64,000 bases of DNA from Vulcanimicrobiota bacterium (lineage in GTDB: Bacteria > Vulcanimicrobiota > Vulcanimicrobiia > Vulcanimicrobiales > Vulcanimicrobiaceae). Each line of letters begins with the position of its first letter. The stretch's first letter is position 1. The notes below the pieces were generated by a model. The model was given only the letters and a program-made list of their open reading frames with translations. It was not told the origin of the DNA and searched no databases. The stretch lies in assembly GCA_013036095.1 (NCBI GenBank), contig JAAXCW010000011.1, forward strand, positions 1-64,000, given 5' to 3'. The position numbers were made by a program, and so were the translations under genes. This document shows positions 17,704 through 26,056 of the stretch, in pieces.

Positions 17704-19145
17704 GTCCAAAATCCGTTTATCCGCGCCTGGAGTTTGAACTTCACGAGCGCGGCGCCCGCGGAGATGCCGCGAATGCGAACCTGAGCGATCCCGTTTATGA
17801 CGGGAGCGCTCGTGGTTTGGCTGCCGTCTTCCAGCCGCGCCGCACCGCTGACGAGAAAGTACATCGTACCGGTGTCCGCCGGCGGGAGCCCGTCGCAGTG
17901 AACCGTGAGCGTGTTGACAGTGCCGGGTTCGCCGCCCGCGACCGGATCGGCGCGCAGCGTCACGACGTCGGCGGGCATTGCATCGCTGGTTTCCGTTCCG
18001 GAGCGAAGCGAGAATTCGTGCCGGCCCAGAGCCGCATCGTCACCGATGCGAGCTTTGACGTTCGAGTCGGAAGCTGCAAGCGTTTGAACACCGTTCGTAC
18101 TGCCGTCCATCAGAAGCTGTGAAGAGGCCGGATCGTTGCCGCGCGTCTGAACGCTGACGATGCCGTTGCCCATACCGCCGCGCTCATAGGCAGAAGAAGC
18201 CCGTGTAATCGCGAGGCCGTTTGAGGCAACTCGCGGCACGGCTTGCGTTTCGGGAACGTTGCCGCCGATCGCGCACCTGACTGCGCCGTCATCCGGCGTT
18301 CCGTCGCCCTTAAAGCTCTTGAAGAGCCACACCGCCACCGCGCCTTCCATCACTTTGAAGAGGACGTGATGCTGCGCGTCCGCGACGGTCTTGAAGAAGG
18401 TGCGGTGTCCGGATCGATCATCGAACGCGACCATCACCTGACCGGAGGGCCCGCTTTGGTCGGGGTCGGTGAACGTCGCGACGACTTGTGACGATGGCCC
18501 GGCGACGTCGGGAAGATAAGCGATCTCGTCATGTGTGCCGCTGCCCGGCTGCACGGATGCCTGCTCGAGCGACGGGGCGGCGAGCGAGGTTTTTTCCCAC
18601 GTCTGTTTTTCGGGAGAGAACGTCTCGTTCGTTTTGACGGGCTTTTCACCAGGCTTGCGTGTGGTCTTGGTACCTTGGCCGCTTAGCGTTTTTCCCGAAG
18701 CATCTTTTTCGCTTTCCGTGTGCTCATCGGTCGTCTCGCCGGTTTCATTGTTCACGGTCGTTTCGTCGAAGACGTGGTTGTAGCCACCGGCTTCGTTGTA
18801 CGTGTCTTTTTCCGTCCAGCCGTCGCGAGCGAGCTGCTTGCCGCCTTTCTTATCGTAGGTTGTGCGCACGAGCTTGCGCGTGTAGCGGACAGTATTACCA
18901 TCTTTGTCTTTTTCGAATGAGTACGTGTACGTTTGGCTCACGTACTTCCCGTCGAGGAAGCCTGTCGTCTCAGCGGTGGTCGTCTCGAGCGTATTGCCAT
19001 TGTCCAGCTTCGCGGTCGTGACGGTCTGCGTCCCGGTCATGCTCGAGTTGTTCGGGTCGACGTATGGCGTGGTGGTCTGCGCCGCCGCGCTCACGGGTGC
19101 GAGAAGAAGAGCTAGGATCAAAGCTCGGGCTACAACGTTCTGCAT
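17700..19145 (-). CDS. Exported protein of unknown function, Thr/Lys/Glu-rich N-terminal half
   Basis: 481 residues from the ATG at 19145, chosen because AGGGAG lies five bases upstream; a GTG at 19151 would sit against that SD. Signal peptide MQNVVARALILALLLAPVSA ends before AAAQ. Residues about 25-170 are a polar, low-complexity region dominated by T, E, K and D (TVTTAKLDNGNTLETTTAET; DEHTESEKDASGKTL), and may be extended or fibrous. The C-terminal third is beta-rich, like an Ig-type domain (ADVVTLRADPVAGGEPGTVN; INGIAQVRIRGISAGAALVK). I recognise no enzyme motif. It shares an operon with the gene at 19155-19550, nine bases upstream. Confidence 0.8.
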   Translation of the reverse strand: MQNVVARALILALLLAPVSAAAQTTTPYVDPNNSSMTGTQTVTTAKLDNGNTLETTTAETTGFLDGKYVSQTYTYSFEKDKDGNTVRYTRKLVRTTYDKKGGKQLARDGWTEKDTYNEAGGYNHVFDETTVNNETGETTDEHTESEKDASGKTLSGQGTKTTRKPGEKPVKTNETFSPEKQTWEKTSLAAPSLEQASVQPGSGTHDEIAYLPDVAGPSSQVVATFTDPDQSGPSGQVMVAFDDRSGHRTFFKTVADAQHHVLFKVMEGAVAVWLFKSFKGDGTPDDGAVRCAIGGNVPETQAVPRVASNGLAITRASSAYERGGMGNGIVSVQTRGNDPASSQLLMDGSTNGVQTLAASDSNVKARIGDDAALGRHEFSLRSGTETSDAMPADVVTLRADPVAGGEPGTVNTLTVHCDGLPPADTGTMYFLVSGAARLEDGSQTTSAPVINGIAQVRIRGISAGAALVKFKLQARINGFWT

Positions 19146-19154
19146 GGTCACTCC

Positions 19155-19550
19155 CTAATGCACGTACTTGCTTTTCAGGGAGCCGCAATATTTTAGACCG
19201 GGAACCACGACGACGTTCCGGCCATTGAAAAGTTTGACCATATCGGCGGTCGGGATCGCCGTGTTGGAGAGTCCGTTCCGGATCGGTTTCAGGCTGTAGA
19301 GTTGCTTGTAGGCGGTACACGTGCCGGCCGCTATCAGCGCGATGTCCGGGCCTGGCCCGGCTGCCTTGAGCGATACCTGAACCGCGACGCCCTTAGGCAA
19401 GCCCTGAAAGCTCGCCGTGCCGCGCGCCTGGCCGCTGTTTGGCACATCCCAGAGCGTCACGCTGAGCGGCGCAATCGGCATGCCTTCCGCCCGCAACGCC
19501 AGTGCCCCGAGTGCAAATGCCGCAATCGCGGCGTATGAAATCCGTCGCAT
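19155..19550 (-). CDS. Small exported protein of unknown function
   Basis: 131 residues with a signal peptide (MRRISYAAIAAFALGALALRAEG) and a good SD (GGAGGT, 8 bases before the ATG). The mature part is beta-rich (PLSVTLWDVPNSGQARGTAS, VAVQVSLKAAGPGPDIALIA) with two Cys (AGTCTAY, LKYCGS) that could form a disulfide. It is the first gene of a two-gene unit with the exported protein at 17700-19145, nine bases apart. I do not recognise the family. Confidence 0.78.
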   Translation of the reverse strand: MRRISYAAIAAFALGALALRAEGMPIAPLSVTLWDVPNSGQARGTASFQGLPKGVAVQVSLKAAGPGPDIALIAAGTCTAYKQLYSLKPIRNGLSNTAIPTADMVKLFNGRNVVVVPGLKYCGSLKSKYVH

Positions 19551-19591
19551 ATCAATGGACCTCCAGAGGCATCCGATTCCTCAGGCGGCGG

Positions 19592-19640
19592 CATGCTCCC
19601 GCGAAGCAGAAGACAGCGGGAAGCATGGCGCACTCCATGC
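19592..19640. repeat. Cluster of inverted repeats in a divergent intergenic region
   Basis: CATGCTCCCGC (19592-19602) pairs with GCGGGAAGCATG (19616-19627) with one bulge, and GCATGG/CCATGC (19623-19628/19635-19640) forms a second overlapping short repeat. The region separates the divergent genes at 19550 (-) and 19710 (+). No T-tract follows. It may be a regulatory site or leader structure. Confidence 0.5.
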
Positions 19641-19709
19641 GAGGCCCGGGCACTTAAAAGGACGTTCGCCTCTTCTGTGCGAAAACGATAAAACTGTTAT
19701 TATGTCGCA

Positions 19710-20093
19710 TTGACTTATGAGGAGAAACGTCTCGATGCGCATCGTCGTCAGCCAGGAACCACAGCACCGGCAGGGCGTCCGAAGCCATTACTGCATGATC
19801 GCGCCGGAGCGGCCGCCGAGACCGCGCCTGACTTCTCTCGCCCTGGCTTTGTGTATCTCATTGGTCATGATTCCGCTTTGAAGATTGGCTGGACGGAAAG
19901 ATATCCGTCCAAAGGCCGCCTCGCAGCATTGCAGAGCGCGACGGAAAGGACTCTGGAGATCATTGGTTACGTGCTAGGAACCGTCGAAGATGAACGCCGG
20001 CTTGATCGTCGTTTCTCGGCCCATCGAATCAGAGGCGAATGGTTTCATCCGGTCCAGGAGATCGTCGCTTACTTCCAGGAAAAACAACCGTAA
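19710..20093 (+). CDS. GIY-YIG-like (T5orf172/MUG113-type) domain protein
   Basis: 127 residues if the TTG at 19710 is used. The C-terminal 80 residues carry the T5orf172-like pattern: GFVYLIGHDSALKIGWT, RLAALQSATERTLEIIGYV, ERRLDRRFSAHRIRGEWFHP. This family is related to GIY-YIG nucleases and found in phages and chromosomes. No ATG or GTG exists in frame before the domain, and no SD precedes the TTG; a good GAGGAG SD (19719-19724) points instead to an ATG at 19735 in another frame, so the true start is uncertain. The stop TAA abuts the ATG of the Xer recombinase, so they are probably co-expressed. Confidence 0.75.
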   Translation: MTYEEKRLDAHRRQPGTTAPAGRPKPLLHDRAGAAAETAPDFSRPGFVYLIGHDSALKIGWTERYPSKGRLAALQSATERTLEIIGYVLGTVEDERRLDRRFSAHRIRGEWFHPVQEIVAYFQEKQP

Positions 20094-21065
20094 ATGGCCG
20101 CGCGCGGAGTCCCAGGAAAGAATAAGGAGACAAAAAAGGCGGCAGACCCGCTCGTATTGGACACCATGTCCTATCTGCTGCTCGAAAGAAACCGCAGCCT
20201 ACTTACCGTCGAGGCCTACGCCCGTGATCTTCAAGAGTTTGGCGCATATCTCGCCGGACTTCCTAAATCTGAGAGTCCAATAGGACGGCTCTATCCTCAG
20301 CTGCGTACGGCTTCTACATCGGACATCCGGCGTTACATCACGCAACTTGCGTCCAGGCGAGACTATAGTCCCGTATCGATTCGCAGAAAGCTTTCGTCGG
20401 TTAAGGCCTTTTACAAGTATCTCGTGTACGCGGCAATACGTCCGGACAACCCTGCCACGGCCGTCCCGGGGCCGAGCATCGAATCCAAGATCCCTCATCA
20501 CCTGGATACTACCGATATAGGAAAGCTTTTACGGACTACGATTGCCGGGCGTAGCGAGCCACAGCGACTGCGCGATCTCGCAATCATGGAGCTTCTTTAC
20601 GCTTCCGGTATTCGTCGCGCAGAGGTCACAACGATCAACATGAGCGACGTTGACCTGCGCAACCGAGTCATTTTGATTCACGGAAAAGGTAAAAAACAGC
20701 GCAAAGTTCTTTTTAATGAGGCGGCGGCGGCAGCCATCGAGTCTTACCTACGCGTCCGTCCAAGAAGCGCGGACGACGCCCTTTTTCTAGGCCGCGGAGG
20801 AAAACGACTGACGCCGAAGCACGTGTGGAGAATATTTCGAGATCTTTACAACGTAAGTAACGTCGAAGATCGCGCTACTCCTCACACGCTCCGCCACTCG
20901 TTCGCCACGCATCTGGCAGAAAACGGCGTGGACCTCGAGACAATAAGAGAATTGCTTGGCCACGCTAGTCTTGCGACCACCGGTGTGTATTTACAAATGT
21001 CGATGGCCCATAAGCGGCGTGCGTATGACGAAGCTCACCCGCGAGACCGAATGAAGGATCGCTAG
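20094..21065 (+). CDS. xerC: Tyrosine recombinase of the XerC/XerD family
   Basis: Site-specific recombinase, probably for chromosome dimer resolution at dif. 323 residues: an N-terminal SAM-like core-binding domain (about 20-125, TMSYLLLERNRSLLTVEAYA) and a C-terminal catalytic domain with the expected residues: Arg in SGIRRAEV, Lys in GKGKKQRKV, HTLRHSFATHL, LGHAS and the nucleophile Tyr in TTGVYLQ. The ATG follows directly on the previous stop. The host-type length and motifs suggest Xer rather than a phage integrase, though the neighbouring phage-like GIY-YIG gene keeps that open. XerC versus XerD cannot be decided here. I found no convincing dif site. Confidence 0.9.
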   Translation: MAARGVPGKNKETKKAADPLVLDTMSYLLLERNRSLLTVEAYARDLQEFGAYLAGLPKSESPIGRLYPQLRTASTSDIRRYITQLASRRDYSPVSIRRKLSSVKAFYKYLVYAAIRPDNPATAVPGPSIESKIPHHLDTTDIGKLLRTTIAGRSEPQRLRDLAIMELLYASGIRRAEVTTINMSDVDLRNRVILIHGKGKKQRKVLFNEAAAAAIESYLRVRPRSADDALFLGRGGKRLTPKHVWRIFRDLYNVSNVEDRATPHTLRHSFATHLAENGVDLETIRELLGHASLATTGVYLQMSMAHKRRAYDEAHPRDRMKDR

Positions 21066-21073
21066 CGCTTCTT

Positions 21074-21940
21074 CTACATCCCCAACAGCGAGGCCGCGCT
21101 CTTCTGATCGATCACCTGGAGCGCTACAGCGGTGTCCGCTCGCGTTACCGTCTTCTGCGGATAAAAGATCTTCGTGTTCCCGTAGACCCGTTTGATCTCT
21201 TGAACTGCGAGGCTGTTGCCCCAACCGTTGTTCAGCTGGAAAGCTCCCCAGTACGGCTTCGAAACCTTATCGCGATCGCTGAAATCGACTGCAATTGTTC
21301 CCCCGCCCGAGGAGTAGTTCCACGTCGACGGTGGACCTGCGTTGGGCAGCGGTGAGCTGTTCGCGTCGCGCGACATGAGAATCGCTATCATCTCCTCGCG
21401 CGTCAGCGGGCGGTCCGGCGCAAAATGTTTCTTGTCGATGCCGATCACGAATCCGGAGTTGACCATTCCCTGGATGTACTTAAAGTCAGGATTGGATTTG
21501 GGAACGTCAACGAAACTTGAATCGCTGTTCGCCTCCGCCAATCGGATCTGTTTGTCCGGCTGGGTCTTGAAGTAAATGTTGTTGGCGACAACGAGCCAGC
21601 GCACATACTCGGCGCGCGGCACGTTTCCATAAGGGTTGAACTTGCCTGATGTCGCGTTGCCGAAGACCCCGAGCTGCGCTTCCTGTTTGATCGCGTTCTC
21701 TGCGAAAATGCCGGCGATATCTGTGTAATGGATCGCTGCCGTGGGATTCAGAGTGGGCGTCGGGGTTGCGATCGTCGCAGGCGCGGCTGCGGCTGCGGTC
21801 GTTGCCGCCGGCGATGCGGGGGCGGCAACGGTCGGCGAAGGCTGCGGTGACGCAGTCGCCTGCGACTGGCCGTTACCACCGGAGCACGCGGCTAGCCCGA
21901 CTGCCGCTAGAACCAACAGGGCTGAGGTGCGTAGGTGCAT
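21074..21940 (-). CDS. SLH-domain lipoprotein
   Basis: 288 residues from the ATG at 21940, supported by AGGAG upstream. Signal with lipobox (MHLRTSALLVLAAVGLAAC), then an Ala/Thr/Pro-rich linker (about 20-65), then three SLH-like repeats: HYTDIAGIFAENAIKQEAQL with FNPYGNVPRAEYVRWLV, FVDVPKSNPDFKYIQGMV with FAPDRPLTREEMIAILM, and VDFSDRDKVSKPYWGAFQLN with FYPQKTVTRADTAVALQVI. SLH domains bind peptidoglycan-linked polymers, so a lipid-anchored SLH protein could tether the outer membrane or inner leaflet to the wall. No beta-barrel follows. Confidence 0.9.
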   Translation of the reverse strand: MHLRTSALLVLAAVGLAACSGGNGQSQATASPQPSPTVAAPASPAATTAAAAAPATIATPTPTLNPTAAIHYTDIAGIFAENAIKQEAQLGVFGNATSGKFNPYGNVPRAEYVRWLVVANNIYFKTQPDKQIRLAEANSDSSFVDVPKSNPDFKYIQGMVNSGFVIGIDKKHFAPDRPLTREEMIAILMSRDANSSPLPNAGPPSTWNYSSGGGTIAVDFSDRDKVSKPYWGAFQLNNGWGNSLAVQEIKRVYGNTKIFYPQKTVTRADTAVALQVIDQKSAASLLGM

Positions 21941-21954
21941 CTTCTTCTCCTGGG

Positions 21955-22512
21955 CTAAGCCGGCTTGCATTCGACCGGAGTGCCCTTGCGATGGTGCCGC
22001 AGCGTGTTGATCCGCAGCAAGTGGTCGTTTTTCATGGTGTAGGTCGAGACGACCCAGTCGTGCAGTTTGTCGCACCGGTGGTCGTGATTCCAGACGTCCG
22101 CGTACAGCTTGTTGTCGGCGAAAGAGACGTAAATCCAGTTGTCCGGATACGGTCCGTCGCCTTCGCTAAAATAACTAAAGTCGCCGAGGTCGGCCAAGTG
22201 GTTCGCTTTGCCGCCGGAGACTTCGAAGGCTTCGGCCGACGCGTTGTAACCGGTAGCGGGTAACTCGCCTCGCAGCACCGCTACGGCAACCGTTTTGCCC
22301 GCGACCTGGCCATGGTAAAAGTTGTCGATCGTCGTGGTGATCGCCGGGTCGTCGGCGGTGTAGGTCCCCTTATGGAGATGAATCGATCCGAACGTCAGCT
22401 CGTCAAAGTCCACGCCATTAACACTATGCGATGAGGGCGGCGCCGCACGGGTTACCGCGCCGAGAGCAAATGCCGAAGCGAAAACAAAAACAACTGCGGC
22501 TGCAAAACGCAT
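21955..22512 (-). CDS. Exported protein of unknown function
   Basis: 185 residues from the ATG at 22512 (a GTG at 22548 would add 12 residues and overlap the preceding gene). Signal peptide MRFAAAVVFVFASAFALGAV. The mature sequence looks like a compact globular domain (GVDFDELTFGSIHLHKGTYT, VAGKTVAVAVLRGELPATGY, DLGDFSYFSEGDGPYPDNWI) and ends near a Cys pair (HRCDKLHDW, PVECKPA). I recognise no catalytic motif. It sits between the SLH lipoprotein and a DNA glycosylase on the same strand. Confidence 0.78.
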   Translation of the reverse strand: MRFAAAVVFVFASAFALGAVTRAAPPSSHSVNGVDFDELTFGSIHLHKGTYTADDPAITTTIDNFYHGQVAGKTVAVAVLRGELPATGYNASAEAFEVSGGKANHLADLGDFSYFSEGDGPYPDNWIYVSFADNKLYADVWNHDHRCDKLHDWVVSTYTMKNDHLLRINTLRHHRKGTPVECKPA

Positions 22513-22544
22513 ACTTCCCAGGACCCTTGCTCGCCGTTCTGCCT

Positions 22545-23417
22545 TCACCCTTCAGCCGGAACCCAGCCGCGTGTGAGCATCAACCAGAACGCGAGGCCCG
22601 CGAAAGGGCCGTAAGGACGGAACGATCTTTCTATGGCGCGATCCGAGGCGCGCCGTCGCCCAGAGACGCGCAAGTACGCCGGCCGTGTCCACGAGTCGAA
22701 CACTAACCGGTGGTAGCGCCCAATCAGCATCATGATGTGCGCGCACGCATACGGACCGACACCCGGCAACGCCAACAGCCGCTCCTCGACCTCCGCGTCC
22801 AATAGCCCACATTCGGGACGAAGCAGCTCAAGATCGAGCGCGCCCGATGCCACATCCCGCGCTAGCGCCTTGAGATAGGCCCCGCGGTAACCGGCTCGCG
22901 CCGCGTCGCGATAGAATCTTACCGGCGCTGCCGCCATCGTTTTCGGTTCGGGAAATGCGCCGGCGCCGAGATCGTTCACCAGCGCCGAGACCATGCGCAC
23001 CGTGCCGGACCAGGCGCAATTGGTCGTGCAGATCGTTTTTACGACGTCTTCAAAAACCGTCGGCGCCGCCAACAGTCGCCCCGCGCCTTTTGCGGCCCAA
23101 GAGAGCGCCGCATCGTTTTCGATGAGCGCATAAAACGGCGCGAAGTCTTCGTCGAGCCGGAACATGCGCCGCACCGCCGCGGTCAGTTCCGTTCGGGCCC
23201 GTGCGCCCAGCCGCGCACCGGCAACGGATACATGCAATTCGCCGGAGCCCGGAGCGATGGTGATACGGCGTACGCGGCCGTCTAAGCGCAAGCCGATCTC
23301 GTAAAAAGCATTGTCGCCGGGTATCGATGCCGGCGGAAGTCCAGCGCAGCCGTGCGATTGGAGCGTGCGCGCGAAGTCGATTGGTTCACCGCCGGCGCCC
23401 CGTAACGGCAGACGCAG
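22545..23417 (-). CDS. HhH-GPD DNA glycosylase (AlkA/OGG-like), start codon non-canonical or unclear
   Basis: Base-excision repair glycosylase. The helix-hairpin-helix LLALPGVGPYACAHIMMLIG is followed by the expected acidic catalytic residue in RLVFDSWTRP; AAPTVFEDVVKTICTTNCAW is the family helix before it. The first ATG/GTG/TTG in frame is a TTG at 23291, but upstream codons encode a typical glycosylase N-terminus (LRLPLRGAGGEPIDFARTLQ, then SHGCAGLPP). No ATG, GTG or TTG exists between the in-frame stop at 23447 and that segment, so I placed the start at a CTG (23417; another at 23411). No clear SD is visible. The upstream gene stops at 23425, so coupling or frameshifting are alternatives. 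Confidence 0.82.
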   Translation of the reverse strand: MRLPLRGAGGEPIDFARTLQSHGCAGLPPASIPGDNAFYEIGLRLDGRVRRITIAPGSGELHVSVAGARLGARARTELTAAVRRMFRLDEDFAPFYALIENDAALSWAAKGAGRLLAAPTVFEDVVKTICTTNCAWSGTVRMVSALVNDLGAGAFPEPKTMAAAPVRFYRDAARAGYRGAYLKALARDVASGALDLELLRPECGLLDAEVEERLLALPGVGPYACAHIMMLIGRYHRLVFDSWTRPAYLRVSGRRRASDRAIERSFRPYGPFAGLAFWLMLTRGWVPAEG

Positions 23418-23424
23418 AACCGGA

Positions 23425-23877
23425 CTAGGTGACGTAGCTGACGTTTACCGGAAAGCCTGCTTCTTCTGCACCGCGCAAAACCGAGAACAGCTCGTCGAGC
23501 TCATCTTCGATGGCCACGATTTCACTGGCGCTCACACCAACCGGCTCGGCCTGTTCCCAAAGCAGCCGGCGCGCGGTTTGCAGCGCGGCGCGGAACCGCT
23601 GCGGCGTCGATTCCAAAACCGGCCAGTCGTCCAGCGACGTGGGGGGCACGACGCGCCAGCCGAGTCCCGACTGGGCATCGTCTTCTTCGTCGTAAAACGC
23701 GTGCGGAATCGCAGCGAGCATTTCGAGCGCTTCGCGTTCGTGCAATTGCAGGCGCACGCCCGATCCCGTGAGCTTGACGATATACCGGAAAAATGACGCG
23801 TTGCCGACGGTGAAAGCACCGGCCGGCGACGTGACGCTTATGTGGACGCTTTCGAGCTCTCCGCCGGTGTAATCCAA
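23425..23877 (-). CDS. Hypothetical protein downstream of mdh
   Basis: 150 residues from a TTG at 23877, four bases after the mdh stop, so it is probably in the mdh operon. The family is not recognised. The protein is soluble and acidic, with an N-terminal beta-looking half (LESVHISVTSPAGAFTVGNA, FFRYIVKLTGSGVRLQLHER) and a helical C-terminal half (FRAALQTARRLLWEQAEP, IVAIEDELDELFSVLRGAEE). There is no signal peptide. It leads into the DNA glycosylase gene. Confidence 0.7.
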   Translation of the reverse strand: MDYTGGELESVHISVTSPAGAFTVGNASFFRYIVKLTGSGVRLQLHEREALEMLAAIPHAFYDEEDDAQSGLGWRVVPPTSLDDWPVLESTPQRFRAALQTARRLLWEQAEPVGVSASEIVAIEDELDELFSVLRGAEEAGFPVNVSYVT

Positions 23878-23881
23878 AGCG

Positions 23882-24805
23882 TTACGGCAGCACTTTCACG
23901 AGCGACTCGACGGCCTCAGCACTCTTGCGCAGCGCGGCGCTTTCGTCGGCAGTTAATGTGATCTCGATGATTTTTTCCAAGCCTTTCGCGCCGAGTTGGC
24001 AAGGCACGCCGATGAAGAGATCTTTGATGCCGTATTCCCCTTGCAAGTACGCCGCACATGGCAGAATCTTATGTTTGTCCTTGAGAATCGCTTCGGCCAT
24101 CTCCATAATCGATCGGCCGGGCGCATAGTATGCGCTGCCCGCCTTCAGCAGATTGACGATCTCGCCGCCGCCTTTGGCGGTGCGCTCGACCAGGCGGTCG
24201 AGCACGGCTTTGTCGAGCAGCTCGGTGATCGGAATGCCGGCAACGGTGCTGTACCGCGGCAGCGGAACCATTTGATCGCCGTGTCCGCCCAGCACAAATG
24301 TGTGGACGTTCTCAATGCTGACGCCGAGCTCCATCGCCACGAACGTGGAGAACCGGGCCGAATCCAGGACACCGGCCATTCCCAGGATGCGTTCGCGCGG
24401 GAAGCCGCTGACGCGGCGGGCGACTTCGCACATCGCGTCGAGCGGATTGGTGACGATGATCAGGATGCAGTCGGGAGAGTATTTGACCGCCTCCTCGGTG
24501 GCTTTGCCGACGATCTCGGCGTTGGCGCGCACCAGGTCGTCGCGGCTCATGCCGGGTTTTCGGGGGAACCCTGCAGTAATGACAACGATGTCCGAGCCGG
24601 CGGTCGGCTCGTAGCCGTTGCTGCCGGTGATGCTCACGTCGCTCTTTTCGACCGGCATGGACTGGAGCAAATCCAGCGCCTTGCCTTGGGGGATGCCCTC
24701 GACGATGTCGACCAGGACGATATCGGCCAGTTCCTCGGCCGCGAGCCAATGGGCGGCGGTGGCGCCTACGTTTCCGGCGCCGACGATTGTTACTTTATTT
24801 CGCAC
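23882..24805 (-). CDS. mdh: Malate dehydrogenase (LDH/MDH superfamily)
   Basis: Interconverts malate and oxaloacetate with NAD in the TCA cycle. I chose the GTG at 24805, giving 307 residues and the standard N-terminus [20 protein letters not shown]; an ATG at 24841 would add 12 atypical residues. NAD-binding Asp in IVLVDIVEG, mobile loop [16 protein letters not shown] with the malate-type Arg pair (RKPGMSR), [17 protein letters not shown] and the catalytic His in [10 protein letters not shown] are present. The loop residue pattern favours MDH over LDH. Divergent from gltA (citrate synthase), which consumes its product; 67 bases lie between the starts. Confidence 0.95.
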   Translation of the reverse strand: MRNKVTIVGAGNVGATAAHWLAAEELADIVLVDIVEGIPQGKALDLLQSMPVEKSDVSITGSNGYEPTAGSDIVVITAGFPRKPGMSRDDLVRANAEIVGKATEEAVKYSPDCILIIVTNPLDAMCEVARRVSGFPRERILGMAGVLDSARFSTFVAMELGVSIENVHTFVLGGHGDQMVPLPRYSTVAGIPITELLDKAVLDRLVERTAKGGGEIVNLLKAGSAYYAPGRSIMEMAEAILKDKHKILPCAAYLQGEYGIKDLFIGVPCQLGAKGLEKIIEITLTADESAALRKSAEAVESLVKVLP

Positions 24806-24872
24806 GGAACGGTCTTTTCCGTAAAATCTGCTAAAAGTCATCGCGGGAACGCCGCAACTGGGGAAAGCTAGC

Positions 24873-26039
24873 ATGGCTATGAACACAACTGCTACACCGC
24901 CGGCGGCCGGCCAGTCCGGACTGCGGGGCGCCGTCGTTGGCGACACGCGCCTGTCTTCCATCAATGGTGAGGAAGGCAAACTCATCTACCGGGGCATCGA
25001 CATCCATGACCTCGCGCGGCACTCGACCTTCGAAGAGATCACCTATTTGCTGTGGTTCGGTTCCCTACCGACACAAGCGCATTTGGACGAGTTTCGCGCG
25101 CGCCTGAGCAAGCACCGCGCGCTCCCGCCGCAGTTGCTGGCGCTGCTGCGCGACCTGCCCAAGAGCGGCAGCCCGATGGACGCGCTGCGCACGGCGGTTT
25201 CAGCGCTTGGTCTCTTCGATCCCGACGTCAACGCGACGTCGGCTGAATCACAAATCGAAAAAGCGGTCCGGCTGACCGCAATCTTTCCGACCATACTCGC
25301 GGCGTATCATCGTATCTCCGAGAATCTGGACCCGGTCGAACCCGACCCCAAACTCGATACGGCTGCTAATTTTCTTTACATGTTTAACGGAAAGGCGCCC
25401 GACGCTCAGGCGGCGCGCGTACTCGACGTTTCGCTGATCTTGCACGCGGACCACGGCATGAACGCCTCCACATTTTCCGCGATCGTCACCGCGGCGACGC
25501 TCTCCGACATGTACGCGGCGATCACGTCGGCAATCGGCACGCTCAAAGGCCCGCTGCACGGCGGCGCCAACGAAGGCGTAATCCACAATCTGCTCGAGAT
25601 CGGCGACATCGGCGCGGTCGATCAATGGGTCGAGAAGAAATTCGCCGCGCACGAAAAGATCATGGGATTCGGGCACGCGGTCTACAAAGCGTACGATCCG
25701 CGCGCCACGGAGCTCAAAAAGATCGCGCTCGAGGTCGGCTCAAAAGCCGGCAGCACCAAGTGGGTCGAGATGACCGAACGCATGGAGCAGGCGGTGTGGA
25801 AAAACAAGCAACTCTATCCCAACGTCGACCTCTACTCAGCATCCGTCTATTACACGCTCGGCATTCCGACGCCATATTTCACGCCGGTTTTCGCGATCAG
25901 CCGCGTGTCGGGCTGGACTGCCCACTGCATGGAGCAGTACGCAGACAACAAGCTCATTCGGCCGCGCGCGAATTACGTCGGCGGTCGCGGAGTCACATAC
26001 GTGCCGGTCGCGGAGCGCAGCCAAGACATCACCGTCTAG
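24873..26039 (+). CDS. gltA: Citrate synthase
   Basis: Condenses oxaloacetate and acetyl-CoA into citrate. 388 residues, the shorter (archaeal/Gram-positive-like) size class rather than the 430-residue type. Motifs: [20 protein letters not shown] near the start, [20 protein letters not shown] with the first catalytic His, [12 protein letters not shown] with the second, [14 protein letters not shown] with the third, and the Asp/Arg-containing [17 protein letters not shown] and [13 protein letters not shown] segments. 2-methylcitrate synthases look alike, but the adjacent mdh supports a TCA role. It is 17 bases upstream of the Fe-S protein gene. Confidence 0.95.
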   Translation: MAMNTTATPPAAGQSGLRGAVVGDTRLSSINGEEGKLIYRGIDIHDLARHSTFEEITYLLWFGSLPTQAHLDEFRARLSKHRALPPQLLALLRDLPKSGSPMDALRTAVSALGLFDPDVNATSAESQIEKAVRLTAIFPTILAAYHRISENLDPVEPDPKLDTAANFLYMFNGKAPDAQAARVLDVSLILHADHGMNASTFSAIVTAATLSDMYAAITSAIGTLKGPLHGGANEGVIHNLLEIGDIGAVDQWVEKKFAAHEKIMGFGHAVYKAYDPRATELKKIALEVGSKAGSTKWVEMTERMEQAVWKNKQLYPNVDLYSASVYYTLGIPTPYFTPVFAISRVSGWTAHCMEQYADNKLIRPRANYVGGRGVTYVPVAERSQDITV

Positions 26040-26056
26040 CCGCCGAAAGGCCGCGC

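Noticed and set aside
19680-19725. dif site next to the Xer gene
   Set aside because: AT-rich stretch without the two 11-bp arms around a 6-8 bp centre; no convincing match.
19735-19881. 48-residue membrane peptide gene with good SD
   Set aside because: Its hydrophobic end is a frame-shifted copy of the GIY-YIG domain codons; kept as a finding about start ambiguity rather than as a gene.
20094-21065. Integrase marking a genomic island
   Set aside because: No direct repeats, tRNA-flanking att site or phage genes around it beyond one GIY-YIG-like gene; host Xer is simpler.
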